Part shown: positions 31,306 to 40,502 of the stretch, piece by piece
Position numbering within the stretch: the stretch's first letter is position 1
How the letters are laid out: the number at the start of each line of letters is the position of its first letter
Assembly: GCA_016218665.1 (NCBI GenBank)
Contig: JACRDI010000008.1
Location: 62,001 to 126,000 of the forward strand
Direction: 5' to 3'
Length of the DNA stretch: 64,000 nt
From: Desulfovibrio sp.
GTDB lineage: Bacteria; Desulfobacterota; Desulfovibrionia; Desulfovibrionales; Desulfovibrionaceae
Notes under the pieces: generated by a model
Told to the model about the DNA's origin: nothing
Seen by the model: the letters and a program-made list of their open reading frames with translations, nothing else
Databases searched by the model: none
Translations under genes and position numbers: made by a program

Positions 31306-33477
31306 ATGGGCCGAGCCGAACACGCGCCGGAAGTCATCGACATTCTGGCCGTTGATGACGAGCAGGTGAACCTGCTGCTGCTGACGGGACTGTTGCGCCG
31401 GGAGGGCGTCAACATCGTCGCCGCGCGCAGCGGGTACGAGGCCCTCAAGCTGCTCGACAAACACGACTTCGCCCTCATCCTGCTGGACGTCATGATGCCC
31501 GGCCTGGACGGCTTCACCACGGCCGAGCGCATCCGCGCCGACGAAAAGGCCCGGCACATCCCCATCATCTTCATCACCGCAATCAGCAAAGAGCAGCGCC
31601 ACGTGTTCAAAGGCTACGAAGCCGGCGCCGTGGACTACCTCATCAAGCCCTTCGAGCACGAGATCCTGCGGAACAAGGTCCAGGTCTTCGTGGACATGCA
31701 CCGCCAGCGCCTGGCCGTGCAGCGCGCCGGCGAGGCCCTGGCCCGCACCGTGGACGAGCTGCGCAGCTCCTCCAAGGCCCTTTCCGACAGCCGCGCCCGC
31801 TACCAGAGCCTGTTCACCTCCATGTTCAACGGCTTCGCCCTGCTGGGACAGGACGAGGCCACGGCCATGGACCTCTCCCAGGCGCGCATCCTGGAAATCA
31901 ACCCCGCCATGGAGCAGATTCTGGCCCAGCCCAGCGAACTCCTGGTGGACCGCACCATGGGCGACATCCTGCCCAACATGGAAGGCTACCTGCGCGACTT
32001 CGCCGCCGAGGTGGTCCGCTCCGGCAAGAGCGGCCTCATCGAAAGCTACCTGGCCGACATCCGCCGCTGGCTGCGCATCCAGGCCTATGTGCCGGGGCCG
32101 GGCCTCCTGGCCCTGGTGGCCGAGGACATCACCGCGCGCAGAAAGGCCGAGGAGACCATCCAGGAGCGCACCTTCCAGGACCCCCTCACCGGGCTGGCCA
32201 ACCGCGCCCTGTTCATGGACCGCCTGGAGCAGTCCATGGAGCGCTCGCGCCGCAGGCTCAACTATCTCTACGCCGTGCTCTTCCTCGACCTGGACCGCTT
32301 CAAGCCCATCAACAGCAGCCTGGGCCACGCCGCGGGCGACAAGGTCCTGCGCGCCGTGGCCGAGAAGATAAAGGGCGTTGCCCGCGGGCTGGACACCGTG
32401 GCCCGGTGCGGGGCCGACGAGTTCGCCCTCATCCTGGAGGAGCTGAAGAGCCCCGGCGAGGCCCTGCGCGTGGCCCGGCGCATCTGCGAGGAACTGGCCC
32501 GCCCCATGGAGGTGGACGGTCACGCCCTGCATTTTTCCGCCAGCGTGGGCGTGGTGCTGGGCCCGGCCGACTACGCCCAGCCCGAGGAACTGCTGCAGGA
32601 CGCCGGCATCGCCATGGAGCACGCCCGCGCCCTGGGCGGCGGCAAGGTCAAGGTCTTCAAATGGGCCATGCGCACCCGCGCCCAGTACGCCCTGAACGTG
32701 AACCAGAGCCTGCACCACGCCCTGGACCGCCAGCAGTTCCGCCTGTACTACCAGCCCATCTTCAACCTCCGGGACAACGCCCTCTCCGGGTTCGAGGCCC
32801 TCATCCGCTGGCAGGTCAACGGCCGCCTGGTGCCCCCCGGCGACTTCATCCCCCACGCGGAACAGACGGGCATCATCGTGCCCATCGGCCAGTGGGCCAT
32901 AGCCGAGGCCTGCGAAAAGGCCGCCAAGTGGGAGGGGCGCTTCAGCCTGCCCAGGAATTTCAACATGGCCGTGAACCTTTCGGCCAAGCAGTTCTCCCAG
33001 CCGGACCTGGTGCGCCAGCTGGCGCGCTCGCTGGAGGAGAACCGCCTGGACCCCAGCCGCCTCAAGATCGAGATCACCGAGACCATGGTGATGCAGAACC
33101 CGGAAAGCGTGGTGCACAAACTGCGCGGCCTGCGCGAGATGGGCGTCAAGGTCAGCATCGACGACTTCGGCACCGGCTACTCCTCGCTCTCCTACCTGCG
33201 CCGCTTCCCCATCAACACGCTCAAGGTGGACCGCAGCTTCGTCTCCGATCTGGACGCCTTCGAGAATCTGGTCATCGTGCGCACCATCGTCAGCCTGGCC
33301 CACAACCTGGGCTTCGACGTGGTCGCCGAGGGCATAGAAACCGAACGCCAGCGCGACTTCCTGGCCGAGCTCAACTGCGAGTACGGGCAGGGCTATCTCT
33401 TCTCCCGGCCACTGGCCGAGGAGAAGGCGCTGGAGCTTCTGCAGGTGTGCTGCCCCAAGAGGGAGCCGGGAGCCTAG
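31306..33477 (+). CDS. receiver-PAS-GGDEF-EAL cyclic-di-GMP protein
   Basis: A protein of about 723 residues combining an N-terminal receiver domain (DILAVDDEQVNLLLL, with phosphoacceptor Asp in ILLDVMMPGLDGF), a PAS-like region (about 165-280), a GGDEF domain and an EAL domain. GGDEF has DPLTGLANRALF, FLDLDRFKPINSSLGH and RCGADEFAL: the motif is GADEF, and the cyclase may be weak. The EAL domain is complete: GFEALIRW, NLSAKQF, KIEITETM, IDDFGTGYSSLSYL, KVDRSFV, AEGIET, GQGYLFSRP. Probable net function is phosphodiesterase under phosphorelay control. The start is uncertain; ATG 31306 fits the receiver best, with GGAGGATC some distance upstream. It is followed directly by a sensor kinase. Confidence 0.9.
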   Translation: MGRAEHAPEVIDILAVDDEQVNLLLLTGLLRREGVNIVAARSGYEALKLLDKHDFALILLDVMMPGLDGFTTAERIRADEKARHIPIIFITAISKEQRHVFKGYEAGAVDYLIKPFEHEILRNKVQVFVDMHRQRLAVQRAGEALARTVDELRSSSKALSDSRARYQSLFTSMFNGFALLGQDEATAMDLSQARILEINPAMEQILAQPSELLVDRTMGDILPNMEGYLRDFAAEVVRSGKSGLIESYLADIRRWLRIQAYVPGPGLLALVAEDITARRKAEETIQERTFQDPLTGLANRALFMDRLEQSMERSRRRLNYLYAVLFLDLDRFKPINSSLGHAAGDKVLRAVAEKIKGVARGLDTVARCGADEFALILEELKSPGEALRVARRICEELARPMEVDGHALHFSASVGVVLGPADYAQPEELLQDAGIAMEHARALGGGKVKVFKWAMRTRAQYALNVNQSLHHALDRQQFRLYYQPIFNLRDNALSGFEALIRWQVNGRLVPPGDFIPHAEQTGIIVPIGQWAIAEACEKAAKWEGRFSLPRNFNMAVNLSAKQFSQPDLVRQLARSLEENRLDPSRLKIEITETMVMQNPESVVHKLRGLREMGVKVSIDDFGTGYSSLSYLRRFPINTLKVDRSFVSDLDAFENLVIVRTIVSLAHNLGFDVVAEGIETERQRDFLAELNCEYGQGYLFSRPLAEEKALELLQVCCPKREPGA

Positions 33478-35718
33478 ATGCCGCTTCTTCCCGACAGCTG
33501 GCGCCGCTGGGCCGGCAGCCTGCATGGCATGCTCATGGCCCTGGTGGCCGTGACGCTGGGGCCCCTGCTGGTGCTGTCGCTCGCCAGCCACCTGCGCGAC
33601 CGCAGCCTTGAGCGCGAGGCCGCCGTGGCCGACGCCGCCCGGGCCGCCAGCCTGGTGGCCCGGGCCCTGGGGCAGGAGACCACCAACGCACGCACCTTCC
33701 TGGAGCTTCTGGCCGCCAATCCGCTGATCATGGCCTGCCAGCCCGCCACCTGCCAGCAGATCCTGGCGGACTTCAGCCGCGTGGCCATGCACTACAGGAA
33801 CCTCATCCTCGTCCGGCCCGACGGCACCGTGGTGGCCTCGGCACGGCCCCTGCCCGAGGGCCTGAACATGGCCGAGGACCAGGCCGTGGCCGGGGCCCTG
33901 CAGGGGCAGAGCTTCGCCGTGGGCGTAAGCGCCCCGCTCACCGACGCCCGCGACTCCCGTGATGAGGGTGCCGTGGTGAGCTACGCCTCCTCCGTGGCCG
34001 ACAAGACCGGCAGCGTCCGCATGGTGCTGGTGGCCCACCTCACCGTGTCCGAGGCCGCCAAGATCTTTGAGGAGGCGGCCCTGCCCCACGGCACCACCCT
34101 GGTGCTGGCCAGCCAGAGCGGGCGCATCCTCTACCGCCTGCCCGAGGCCCCGCGCTTCGCCGGATCGCGCCTGCCCGAAGAGCAGATCGGCCTCTTCAAT
34201 TCCGGCGACAAGGAAATGAACGGCTGGGGCATCGGCCTGGACGGCACCGAGCGCTACTACGTCATGAAGCGGCTGGACATCTGCCGCGACGAGGTCTGCT
34301 ACGTGCGCGTGGGCATCCCGCGGGAGGCAGTGTACGCGGAGAGCGCCGAGAAGCTCACCCGGCACCTGACAGGGCTCGCCGTCATCGTGCTGCTGGCGCT
34401 GGGGCTTTCCCGCGCGTGGGCCCGGCGGCGCATCCTGGAGCCCACCGCCCGGCTGATGCAGACCGTGCGCGCCCTGCAGACGGGCGACTACACAGCCCGC
34501 AGCGACCTGGCCCAGCAGCCGGGCGAACTGGGGGAGCTGGGCCGCGCCCTGGACCACATGGCCGAGGCCCTGGAGCAGCACCGGGCCATGCAGGAGGAGG
34601 CGCGCCGCGCCCTGTTCGAAAGCGAGGAGCGCCTGCGGGCCATCTTCAACGCCTCCAGCGACGGCGTGCTGCTGCTGGTGCCCGACGGCCAGGTGCTGGC
34701 CCTGAACGACAGCGCGGCCAAGCGCCGCGGCCTGAACCCGGACGACATCAAGGGCCGGAACATCATGGAGTTCATCCCCGGCCACGTGCGCAACGGCCGC
34801 CGCGCCCGCTACGAGGAAGTGGTGCAGAGCGGCCAGCCCCTGCGCTTCGAGGAGCAGCGCGAGGGCCGCACCTACGCCATCCGCCTGCACCCCGTGCGCA
34901 ACGAGGCCGGAGAGATCGTCCAGATCGCCAGCTTCTCCCGGGACATCACCGAGCGCAAGCTGGCCGAGCGCGCCCTCATGGCCGCCAAGGAGGCCGCCGA
35001 GGCCGCCAGCCAGACCAAGAGCGCGTTCCTGGCCAACATGAGCCACGAGCTGCGCACCCCCTTGAACGGCCTGCTGGGCATGCTCCAGCTGCTGCAGGAC
35101 ACGCAAGACCCCAGTGAGCGCGCGGAATACCTCTCCTGGGCCACCCAGTCGGCCCAGCACATCACCAGCCTGGTGAACGACATCCTGGATTACGCCGCCC
35201 TGGGCAGCGGGGAAACCCGCCTGGAGCTGCGCCCCTTCCGCCTGGGCGAGGTGCTCTCCCCCCTGGAGGTGGAGTTCGCGCCACTGGCCGTGGCCAAAGG
35301 CCTGGAATTCCGCCTGGAGGCCGACCCGGACGTCGCCGCCCTGTCCCTCCAGGGCGACCCCGTGCTCCTGGGCCAGCTTCTGCGCCACCTGCTGGACAAC
35401 GCCGTGAAATTCACCCTGCGCGGCTTCGTAACCCTGGCCGCCCAGGCCACCTGCCAGGACGAGGCCACCTGCACCCTGCGCATCGAGGTGCGCGACACCG
35501 GCATCGGCATCGCCCCGGAGTTCGCCGCCCGCGTGTTCGAGCCCTTCACCCAGGGCGAGGCCCCGCTGACCAAGCACTACGCGGGCACCGGCCTCGGCCT
35601 GGCCATCGCCCGGGAGCTGGCCCGGCGCATGGGCGGCACCCTGGAGCTCGCCAGCTCTCCGGGCATGGGCAGCGCCTTTGCCCTGTGCCTCAGCTTCCAG
35701 CCCAGCACGCAGGAATGA
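33478..35718 (+). CDS. membrane sensor histidine kinase with dCache-like, HAMP and PAS domains
   Basis: A 746-residue kinase starting right after the stop of the c-di-GMP gene. Transmembrane segments at about 18-40 and 298-316 enclose a large periplasmic sensor (Cache-like, with [20 protein letters not shown]). Then come HAMP, a PAS domain ([21 protein letters not shown], with PAC end [15 protein letters not shown]), the HisKA box [16 protein letters not shown] and a HATPase domain ([36 protein letters not shown]). No receiver domain is attached, so it likely phosphorylates the receiver of the preceding c-di-GMP protein. A hairpin with T-rich sequence follows (35729-35765). Confidence 0.94.
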   Translation: MPLLPDSWRRWAGSLHGMLMALVAVTLGPLLVLSLASHLRDRSLEREAAVADAARAASLVARALGQETTNARTFLELLAANPLIMACQPATCQQILADFSRVAMHYRNLILVRPDGTVVASARPLPEGLNMAEDQAVAGALQGQSFAVGVSAPLTDARDSRDEGAVVSYASSVADKTGSVRMVLVAHLTVSEAAKIFEEAALPHGTTLVLASQSGRILYRLPEAPRFAGSRLPEEQIGLFNSGDKEMNGWGIGLDGTERYYVMKRLDICRDEVCYVRVGIPREAVYAESAEKLTRHLTGLAVIVLLALGLSRAWARRRILEPTARLMQTVRALQTGDYTARSDLAQQPGELGELGRALDHMAEALEQHRAMQEEARRALFESEERLRAIFNASSDGVLLLVPDGQVLALNDSAAKRRGLNPDDIKGRNIMEFIPGHVRNGRRARYEEVVQSGQPLRFEEQREGRTYAIRLHPVRNEAGEIVQIASFSRDITERKLAERALMAAKEAAEAASQTKSAFLANMSHELRTPLNGLLGMLQLLQDTQDPSERAEYLSWATQSAQHITSLVNDILDYAALGSGETRLELRPFRLGEVLSPLEVEFAPLAVAKGLEFRLEADPDVAALSLQGDPVLLGQLLRHLLDNAVKFTLRGFVTLAAQATCQDEATCTLRIEVRDTGIGIAPEFAARVFEPFTQGEAPLTKHYAGTGLGLAIARELARRMGGTLELASSPGMGSAFALCLSFQPSTQE

Positions 35719-35728
35719 CCGCTGACCG

Positions 35729-35765
35729 CCGCGGCCTTGCGTCCCGGCCGCGGTCCGTTCTTGCT
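35729..35765 (+). terminator. possible terminator after the sensor kinase
   Basis: CCGCGGCC (35729-35736) pairs with GGCCGCGG (35746-35753) around nine bases, followed by TCCGTTCTTGCTT. The T tract is broken, so this is a weak call. Confidence 0.4.
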
Positions 35766-35850
35766 TCCCGCGCGCGGATGCGGTAGGCAGGCGCATCTTT
35801 TTGCACGTGCCGGCCCGGACGCGACCCGCCCGGAGCAGGCCTGAGGTTCC

Positions 35851-38637
35851 ATGCGCTACCTGGGCATCTTCCTCGTCTGCCTCGCCTCCATCGCGTTCGA
35901 GATCTTCCTCGTGCGCCACTTCGCCATCACCAACTGGAGCGAATACGGCTACTGGGTCATCTCCATGGCCATGGCCGGCTACTCCGTCAGCGGCGTGGTG
36001 CTCTGCCTGTTCGGCAAGGCCTTCGAGCGCAGGCAGGGGGCGCTCTTCTACGCCCTGCCCACGGCCATGCTGCTTCTGTGCGCCCTGGGCTACGCGGCCC
36101 TGGGGCTCATCCCCTTCAATCCCCTGGAACTGCAGAACGAGGTGCTCTTCGCCGGGCAGTTGGTGAACATCGGCAAGTACTACCTGGCCCTGTTCCCGTT
36201 CTTCTTCGCCTCCGGCCTCTATGTGGGCCTGTCCTTCCTGGCCAGGCAGGAGGACATCCCCAAGATCTACATGGCCGACCTGGTGGGCGCGGGCCTGGGG
36301 GCGGCCGCGCTTTTGGCCTGCCTGGCCCTGGTGCCGCCGTTTCTGGCCCCGCTGCTGCTGCTGCCGCCGCTGCTGCTCGCCGCCCTCACCAGCCTGCCCG
36401 GAGGGAAGCCCGCGGCAAAGGCCGGCTTCGGCGCGCTGGCCCTGGCCGCCTGCGCCCTGGCCGCCTTCGTCGTGGCCAGGCACAACAACGCCGCCTTCAG
36501 CCAGTACAAACCGGTCTCCGTGGCCATGAACGTGGAGGACAACCGCGTGGTGGCCGAGGTGAAGAGCCCGCGCGGCTACTACATGCTGCTGGAGAACTAC
36601 ATCGAGCGGCACGACCCGGACCTTTCCAACAACTACGAGCTCCTGGGCGCGGGCGGCCCGCCCCCGGCGCTGGGCCTGTACCGCGACGGCGAACGCCTGG
36701 CCGCGCTGCCGCGCGAGCTCGCCTACGACACCGGCTACATCAAGGCCAGCCTGGACTGCCTGCCCTACCTGCTGCGCAAGCCCGAGCGCGTGCTGCTGGC
36801 CGGCGGGCGCGGCGGCTTCCGCCTGCGCGAGGCCCTGGAACTGGGCGCGCGCAAGGTGGACACGGTGGAGAGCGACCCGGTGCTGCATGCGCTGCTGCTC
36901 ACCCACGAGCCCAGCGCCCCGCCCAAGGGCTGGTCCGTGCGGCTGCCCCTTTCCGACATGCCTCCCGGCGAGGAGGGAGACGCGGGCGGCGCCCTCCTGC
37001 CGGAGCAGGGCGGCGACAACGCCAGCACCCCGGCCGAGGCCGCCGTACAGCCCGCCCCGGCGCACCACGAGGCCAACGGGACCGCGCACGGGTCCGTCAA
37101 AGCCCCAGGCAGGGCCCCAGGCAAGGCCCCCGCCAAGCAGGCGCCCCAAAAGGGCGCGCCCCAGGCCAAGAAACCCGCAGCCCCGGCCGCCAAACTGCAT
37201 CCGGCCCAGCGTCCGGCCCAGCACCCGGCCGTTCCCGCCGCCGCCTTCGCCGCCGGGCACGACGCGCCCACGGGCCACGCCTCGGCCCCGCGCCTGGGCT
37301 CGCCCCGGGTGCTGGCCGGACGCGCCGCAAAGCCTTACAGCCTCATCGACATCTCCCCGGAGTTCCTGGACCAGGGCCAGGCCAACAAGTACGTGCTCAC
37401 GGCCGAGGGCATCGCCCGGCTCATGCGCGCCCTGGACGCCGACGGCCTGCTCTCGCTGCCCATGGGCATCGGCGAACTGCCGGTGTACGCGCTGAAGGCC
37501 GCCACCACCGTGCGCGCCGGACTGCTCCTGGCCGGAATCCAGGACCCCTCGCGCAACATCATCGTCCTGCGCAGCGCCTTCACCGTGCGCATCCTGGCCT
37601 CGCGCAAGCCCTTCAGCGCGGCGGACATCACGGCCGCGCGCGCCTTCGCCGCGGAGCGCAGCTTCGACACGCCCTACTTCCCCGGCATCGACACGCAAAA
37701 GGTTGAGGTCTTCAACGATCTGCCGCCCGTGTCCTTCGAGAGCGTCACCTCCGACACCCTCGCGGGGGACGAGAGCGGCGCCGCGCGCGACGCCCTCATG
37801 GACGATCTGGTGGCCTACCTGCGCGACAACAGGACCGACTCCTCGGCCTTCCGCTTCTTCAACCTCGCGCCCAGCACCCAGGACCGCCCCTTCTTCCACG
37901 AGATCCTGCGCCTGGAGCGCATCCCCGAGGTGCTGGCGCGCATCGACCTGCTGCCCCGCCAGGAGATCGGCTATCTGGTGAACATCGCCGTGCTCGGCCA
38001 GGCCGCGGCCTTCGCCCTGGTGGTCTTCCTGCTGCCCCTGGCCAAACGCAGGGGACTGGGCGGCATCAGCACCGGGCGCATCCTCTCCGGCTTCGGCTAC
38101 TTCGTCTGCCTGGGCCTGGGCTTCCTGTTCATAGAGATCGTGCTCATCGAACGCCTGACATTCTTCCTGAACGACCCGGCCCAGGCCTTCGCCCTGGTGC
38201 TCTCGGCCATGCTCATCGCCTCCGGCCTGGGCAGCGCGTTCTCCTCGCGCTTCGTGCCCCGGCCACGCGCGGGCATCCGCCTGGCCTGCGGCTGCGCCGC
38301 CACCCTGGCCGCCGCCCTGGGCCTGCTCCTGCCCCGCCTGCTCGACCTCGCCCTGGCCTGGCCCGACCCGGCCAAGGCCGCCCTGGCCATCGCCATCGCC
38401 GCGCCCCTGGGCTTCTTCATGGGCATGCCCTTCCCGCTGGCCCTGTCCACCTACCGCGGCGCCACCAGCCCCTTCATCCCCTGGGCCTGGAGCGTCAACG
38501 GAGCCCTCTCCGTGGTGGCCACCCCGCTGGCCAACATCCTCGCGGTCAGCTTCGGCTACACCACCGTCTTCGCCGCGTCCCTGGGCCTGTACGCCCTGGC
38601 CGCGCTCCTCGCCCCGGACAGGGCGGCGCAGCAGTAG
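35851..38637 (+). CDS. spermidine-synthase-like membrane protein
   Basis: A 928-residue polytopic protein. The N-terminal 220 residues have about seven membrane segments; a cytosolic Rossmann-like domain with spermidine-synthase features spans about 230-690; six more segments end the protein. The SAM-binding-like strand is RVLLAGGRGGFRLREALELGA with acidic VESDP. Between this and the next strand lies a low-complexity insert (about residues 370-500, rich in Ala, Pro, Lys, with 12-base repeats in DNA such as CGTCCGGCCCAG). The motif where spermidine synthases have the catalytic Asp reads YSLIDISPEFL, so aminopropyl transfer is doubtful. Function unknown; membrane transport or lipid modification are possible. 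The nearest upstream signal is none obvious. Confidence 0.85.
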   Translation: MRYLGIFLVCLASIAFEIFLVRHFAITNWSEYGYWVISMAMAGYSVSGVVLCLFGKAFERRQGALFYALPTAMLLLCALGYAALGLIPFNPLELQNEVLFAGQLVNIGKYYLALFPFFFASGLYVGLSFLARQEDIPKIYMADLVGAGLGAAALLACLALVPPFLAPLLLLPPLLLAALTSLPGGKPAAKAGFGALALAACALAAFVVARHNNAAFSQYKPVSVAMNVEDNRVVAEVKSPRGYYMLLENYIERHDPDLSNNYELLGAGGPPPALGLYRDGERLAALPRELAYDTGYIKASLDCLPYLLRKPERVLLAGGRGGFRLREALELGARKVDTVESDPVLHALLLTHEPSAPPKGWSVRLPLSDMPPGEEGDAGGALLPEQGGDNASTPAEAAVQPAPAHHEANGTAHGSVKAPGRAPGKAPAKQAPQKGAPQAKKPAAPAAKLHPAQRPAQHPAVPAAAFAAGHDAPTGHASAPRLGSPRVLAGRAAKPYSLIDISPEFLDQGQANKYVLTAEGIARLMRALDADGLLSLPMGIGELPVYALKAATTVRAGLLLAGIQDPSRNIIVLRSAFTVRILASRKPFSAADITAARAFAAERSFDTPYFPGIDTQKVEVFNDLPPVSFESVTSDTLAGDESGAARDALMDDLVAYLRDNRTDSSAFRFFNLAPSTQDRPFFHEILRLERIPEVLARIDLLPRQEIGYLVNIAVLGQAAAFALVVFLLPLAKRRGLGGISTGRILSGFGYFVCLGLGFLFIEIVLIERLTFFLNDPAQAFALVLSAMLIASGLGSAFSSRFVPRPRAGIRLACGCAATLAAALGLLLPRLLDLALAWPDPAKAALAIAIAAPLGFFMGMPFPLALSTYRGATSPFIPWAWSVNGALSVVATPLANILAVSFGYTTVFAASLGLYALAALLAPDRAAQQ

Positions 38638-38699
38638 CCGCGGCGCAACGGGCGTCCGCAAGGCCGGTCCGTGGGCTGGCCGGGCGTTGCGTTGGCTTT

Positions 38700-38814
38700 T
38701 GGCAAGGGACTCCGACCCTTGGACCCCGCTGGGGCGCTGCCCCAGACCCCGCCAGAGGGCACGAGGCCCTCTGGACTCCCTTTGCCGCCGTCTGCCCTGT
38801 CGGACAGACGGCGG
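38700..38814. repeat. dispersed intergenic hairpin element, copy A
   Basis: GGGGC-GCT-GCCCC is followed by CCAGAGGGC (38752-38760) and GCCCTCTGG (38766-38774) around a five-base loop, then ACTCCCTTTG, then a 10-base hairpin CCGCCGTCTG/CAGACGGCGG (38785-38814). The stretch 38746-38787 agrees with 45218-45259 at all but three positions. Confidence 0.8.
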
Positions 38815-38877
38815 GGCAATACTTGTCGTGGGCTGGGCTGGCTTGAGCACGCGGCGGCTCCGGAACTCCCTCACTTT

Positions 38878-38919
38878 CCGCCGATGGGTTGCGGCGCACG
38901 CGCCGCAACCCATCGGCGG
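38878..38919. repeat. 20-base-arm palindrome
   Basis: The arms 38878-38897 and 38900-38919 are perfect inverted copies (starting CCGCCGATGGGTTGC) separated by AC. Such a length is far beyond chance and would form a very stable hairpin or cruciform. Confidence 0.85.
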
Positions 38920-38996
38920 GCAATGTCGAGGGAAGCGGCCGTGTTGGAGAACAGCGCCGGAGATGGCGCGGGAGACGCGCCCTTCCTGACACCTCC

Positions 38997-39047
38997 GCAC
39001 TCGAAGGGGCCTGACCGAGCGATGCTCGGGCAGGCCCCTTCGAGTGC
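38997..39047. repeat. compound inverted repeat, 17-base arms with inner 6-base stem
   Basis: GCACTCGAAGGGGCCTG (38997-39013) pairs with 39031-39047. Inside, CCGAGC (39015-39020) pairs with GCTCGG (39024-39029) around GAT. An additional hairpin, CCAGGGGG/CCCCCTGG, with loop TGCATA lies at 39057-39078, 15 bases downstream of the regulator stop, and may assist termination. Confidence 0.8.
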
Positions 39048-39093
39048 CATGCGGGTCCAGGGGGTGCATACCCCCTGGAAAAAATCTTCTCTC

Positions 39094-40494
39094 CTATTCT
39101 CCGTCTTTCCCGCCCGCGCCGCCCAAGCGTTTCAGTATCTTCTGCAGGCTCACGCGCTCTATGCCGCTGATGCGCGCGGCCTCGGAGATGTTCCCGCCGG
39201 ACATGTCGAGCACCTGTTCCACGTAGCGCTTGGTGAAGCTGTCCAGCACGTGTGCCTTGGCCTGCTTGTAGGGGGCAAGGGGCTGGGCCTGGGGGGAGCA
39301 GGTGGCGTGTCCGGGCAGGCCGCCCTCGGCCTGGCGCAGGTGCGAGAGATCCACCTGCGGGTTGGGGCAGAACACGGCCAGGCGGCGGATGAAGTTCTGC
39401 AACTCGCGCACGTTGCCGGGCCAGGGCCGCTCCGTAAGGCAGGCCACGGTCTCCGGGCCGAGCACCTTGGGCGGCAGGCGCATTTCCGCGCAGGTCTGGG
39501 CCAGGAAGTGCGCGGCGAGCAGGGGGATGTCCTCCTTGCGGTCGCGCAGGGGGGGCGTGGTGATGGTGAGCACATTAAGGCGGTAGAAGAGGTCCTGGCG
39601 GAAGCTGCCGTCGGCGATGCGGGCCTCCAGATCCTGGTTGGTGGTGGCCAGGATGCGCACGTTGACCTTGACCGTGTCGCTTGAGCCCACGGGGCGGATC
39701 TCGTGCTCCTGCAGCACGCGCAGCAGCTTGGTCTGCACGGGCATGGGGATGTCGCCGATCTCGTCCAGCAGGATGCTGCCCCCGCTGGCGGCCACGAAGA
39801 GCCCGCGCCGGGTCTTGTCCGCTCCGGTGAAGGCTCCCTTCACGTGGCCGAAGAGTTCCGATTCAAGGAGATGCTCCGGTATGGCCGGGCAGTTGACGGT
39901 GATGAAGGGCCTGCCGGCGCGGGAGCTGAGGCGATGGATGCTCGATGCAACCAATTCCTTGCCCGTGCCCGATTCGCCCCGCACCAGCACGGTGTAGTCC
40001 GAGGCGGCCACCGCGGCCATGGACTCCTTGAGCCGGCGCATGGCCGCGCCCTGGCCCACCAGGGTGCGCTCCAGCTCGGAGCGCCGCGCCAGCTCGCGCA
40101 GGGTGCGGTTTTCGCCCAGCAGGCGGTCGCGCTCCAGGCCCTTGGCGATGGCGCGGAAGAGCTCGGCCCGTTCTATGGGCTTGGTGAGGAAGTCGTAGGC
40201 CCCGGCCTTCAGGGCGGCCACGGCGGTTTCCACGCTGCCGTGCCCGGTGAGCATGATGACCGTGAGGCTGGGATCCAGCTCCACGGCCTGGCGCAGCAGC
40301 TCCTGGCCGTCCATGCCGGGCATGCGCAGGTCGGTGAGCATGAGGCCCACCCCGCCCGCGCCTATGCGTTCCAGGGCCTCGGCCCCGCTGTGCACGGTTT
40401 CGGTTTGCGCGTCGGGGAAGCCCGCGCCGATGAGCCGGGCCAGGCCCTGGGCGAAGTCGCTTTCGTCGTCCACAAGCAGGATGCGCTGGGGCAT
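39094..40494 (-). CDS. sigma-54-dependent response regulator controlling the YeiH-type module
   Basis: A 466-residue NtrC-family activator. The receiver has Asp in LMLTDLRMPGMDG and Lys in LTKPIERAE. The AAA+ domain has GESGTGKELVA, the sigma-54 loop VKGAFTGADK and ILLDEIGDIP. The DNA-binding helix-turn-helix is GGNISEAARISGIERVSLQKIL. It lies 8 bases downstream of its sensor kinase gene, divergent from the transporter operon whose promoter carries a -24/-12 sigma-54 site and an upstream 20-base palindrome. The simplest reading is that the phosphorylated regulator binds the palindrome and activates that promoter. Confidence 0.95.
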   Translation of the reverse strand: MPQRILLVDDESDFAQGLARLIGAGFPDAQTETVHSGAEALERIGAGGVGLMLTDLRMPGMDGQELLRQAVELDPSLTVIMLTGHGSVETAVAALKAGAYDFLTKPIERAELFRAIAKGLERDRLLGENRTLRELARRSELERTLVGQGAAMRRLKESMAAVAASDYTVLVRGESGTGKELVASSIHRLSSRAGRPFITVNCPAIPEHLLESELFGHVKGAFTGADKTRRGLFVAASGGSILLDEIGDIPMPVQTKLLRVLQEHEIRPVGSSDTVKVNVRILATTNQDLEARIADGSFRQDLFYRLNVLTITTPPLRDRKEDIPLLAAHFLAQTCAEMRLPPKVLGPETVACLTERPWPGNVRELQNFIRRLAVFCPNPQVDLSHLRQAEGGLPGHATCSPQAQPLAPYKQAKAHVLDSFTKRYVEQVLDMSGGNISEAARISGIERVSLQKILKRLGGAGGKDGE

Positions 40495-40502
40495 GGCCTC
40501 TC

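Larger units (their letters stand above)
38638..39093. other. intergenic cluster of hairpin elements
   Basis: This 456-base convergent gap has no gene. It contains a GC-rich repeat element (38700-38815), a 20-base-arm palindrome (38878-38919), a compound hairpin with 17-base arms (38997-39047) and an 8-base hairpin (39057-39078). Between them is ordinary GC-rich sequence. Confidence 0.7.

Noticed and set aside
31258-39069. A minus-strand open frame of more than 2,600 codons opposite several real genes
   Set aside because: It is antisense to four well-supported genes with family motifs, its translation is Gly/His/Leu/Gln-rich without any domain, and such long shadow frames are expected in GC-rich DNA.
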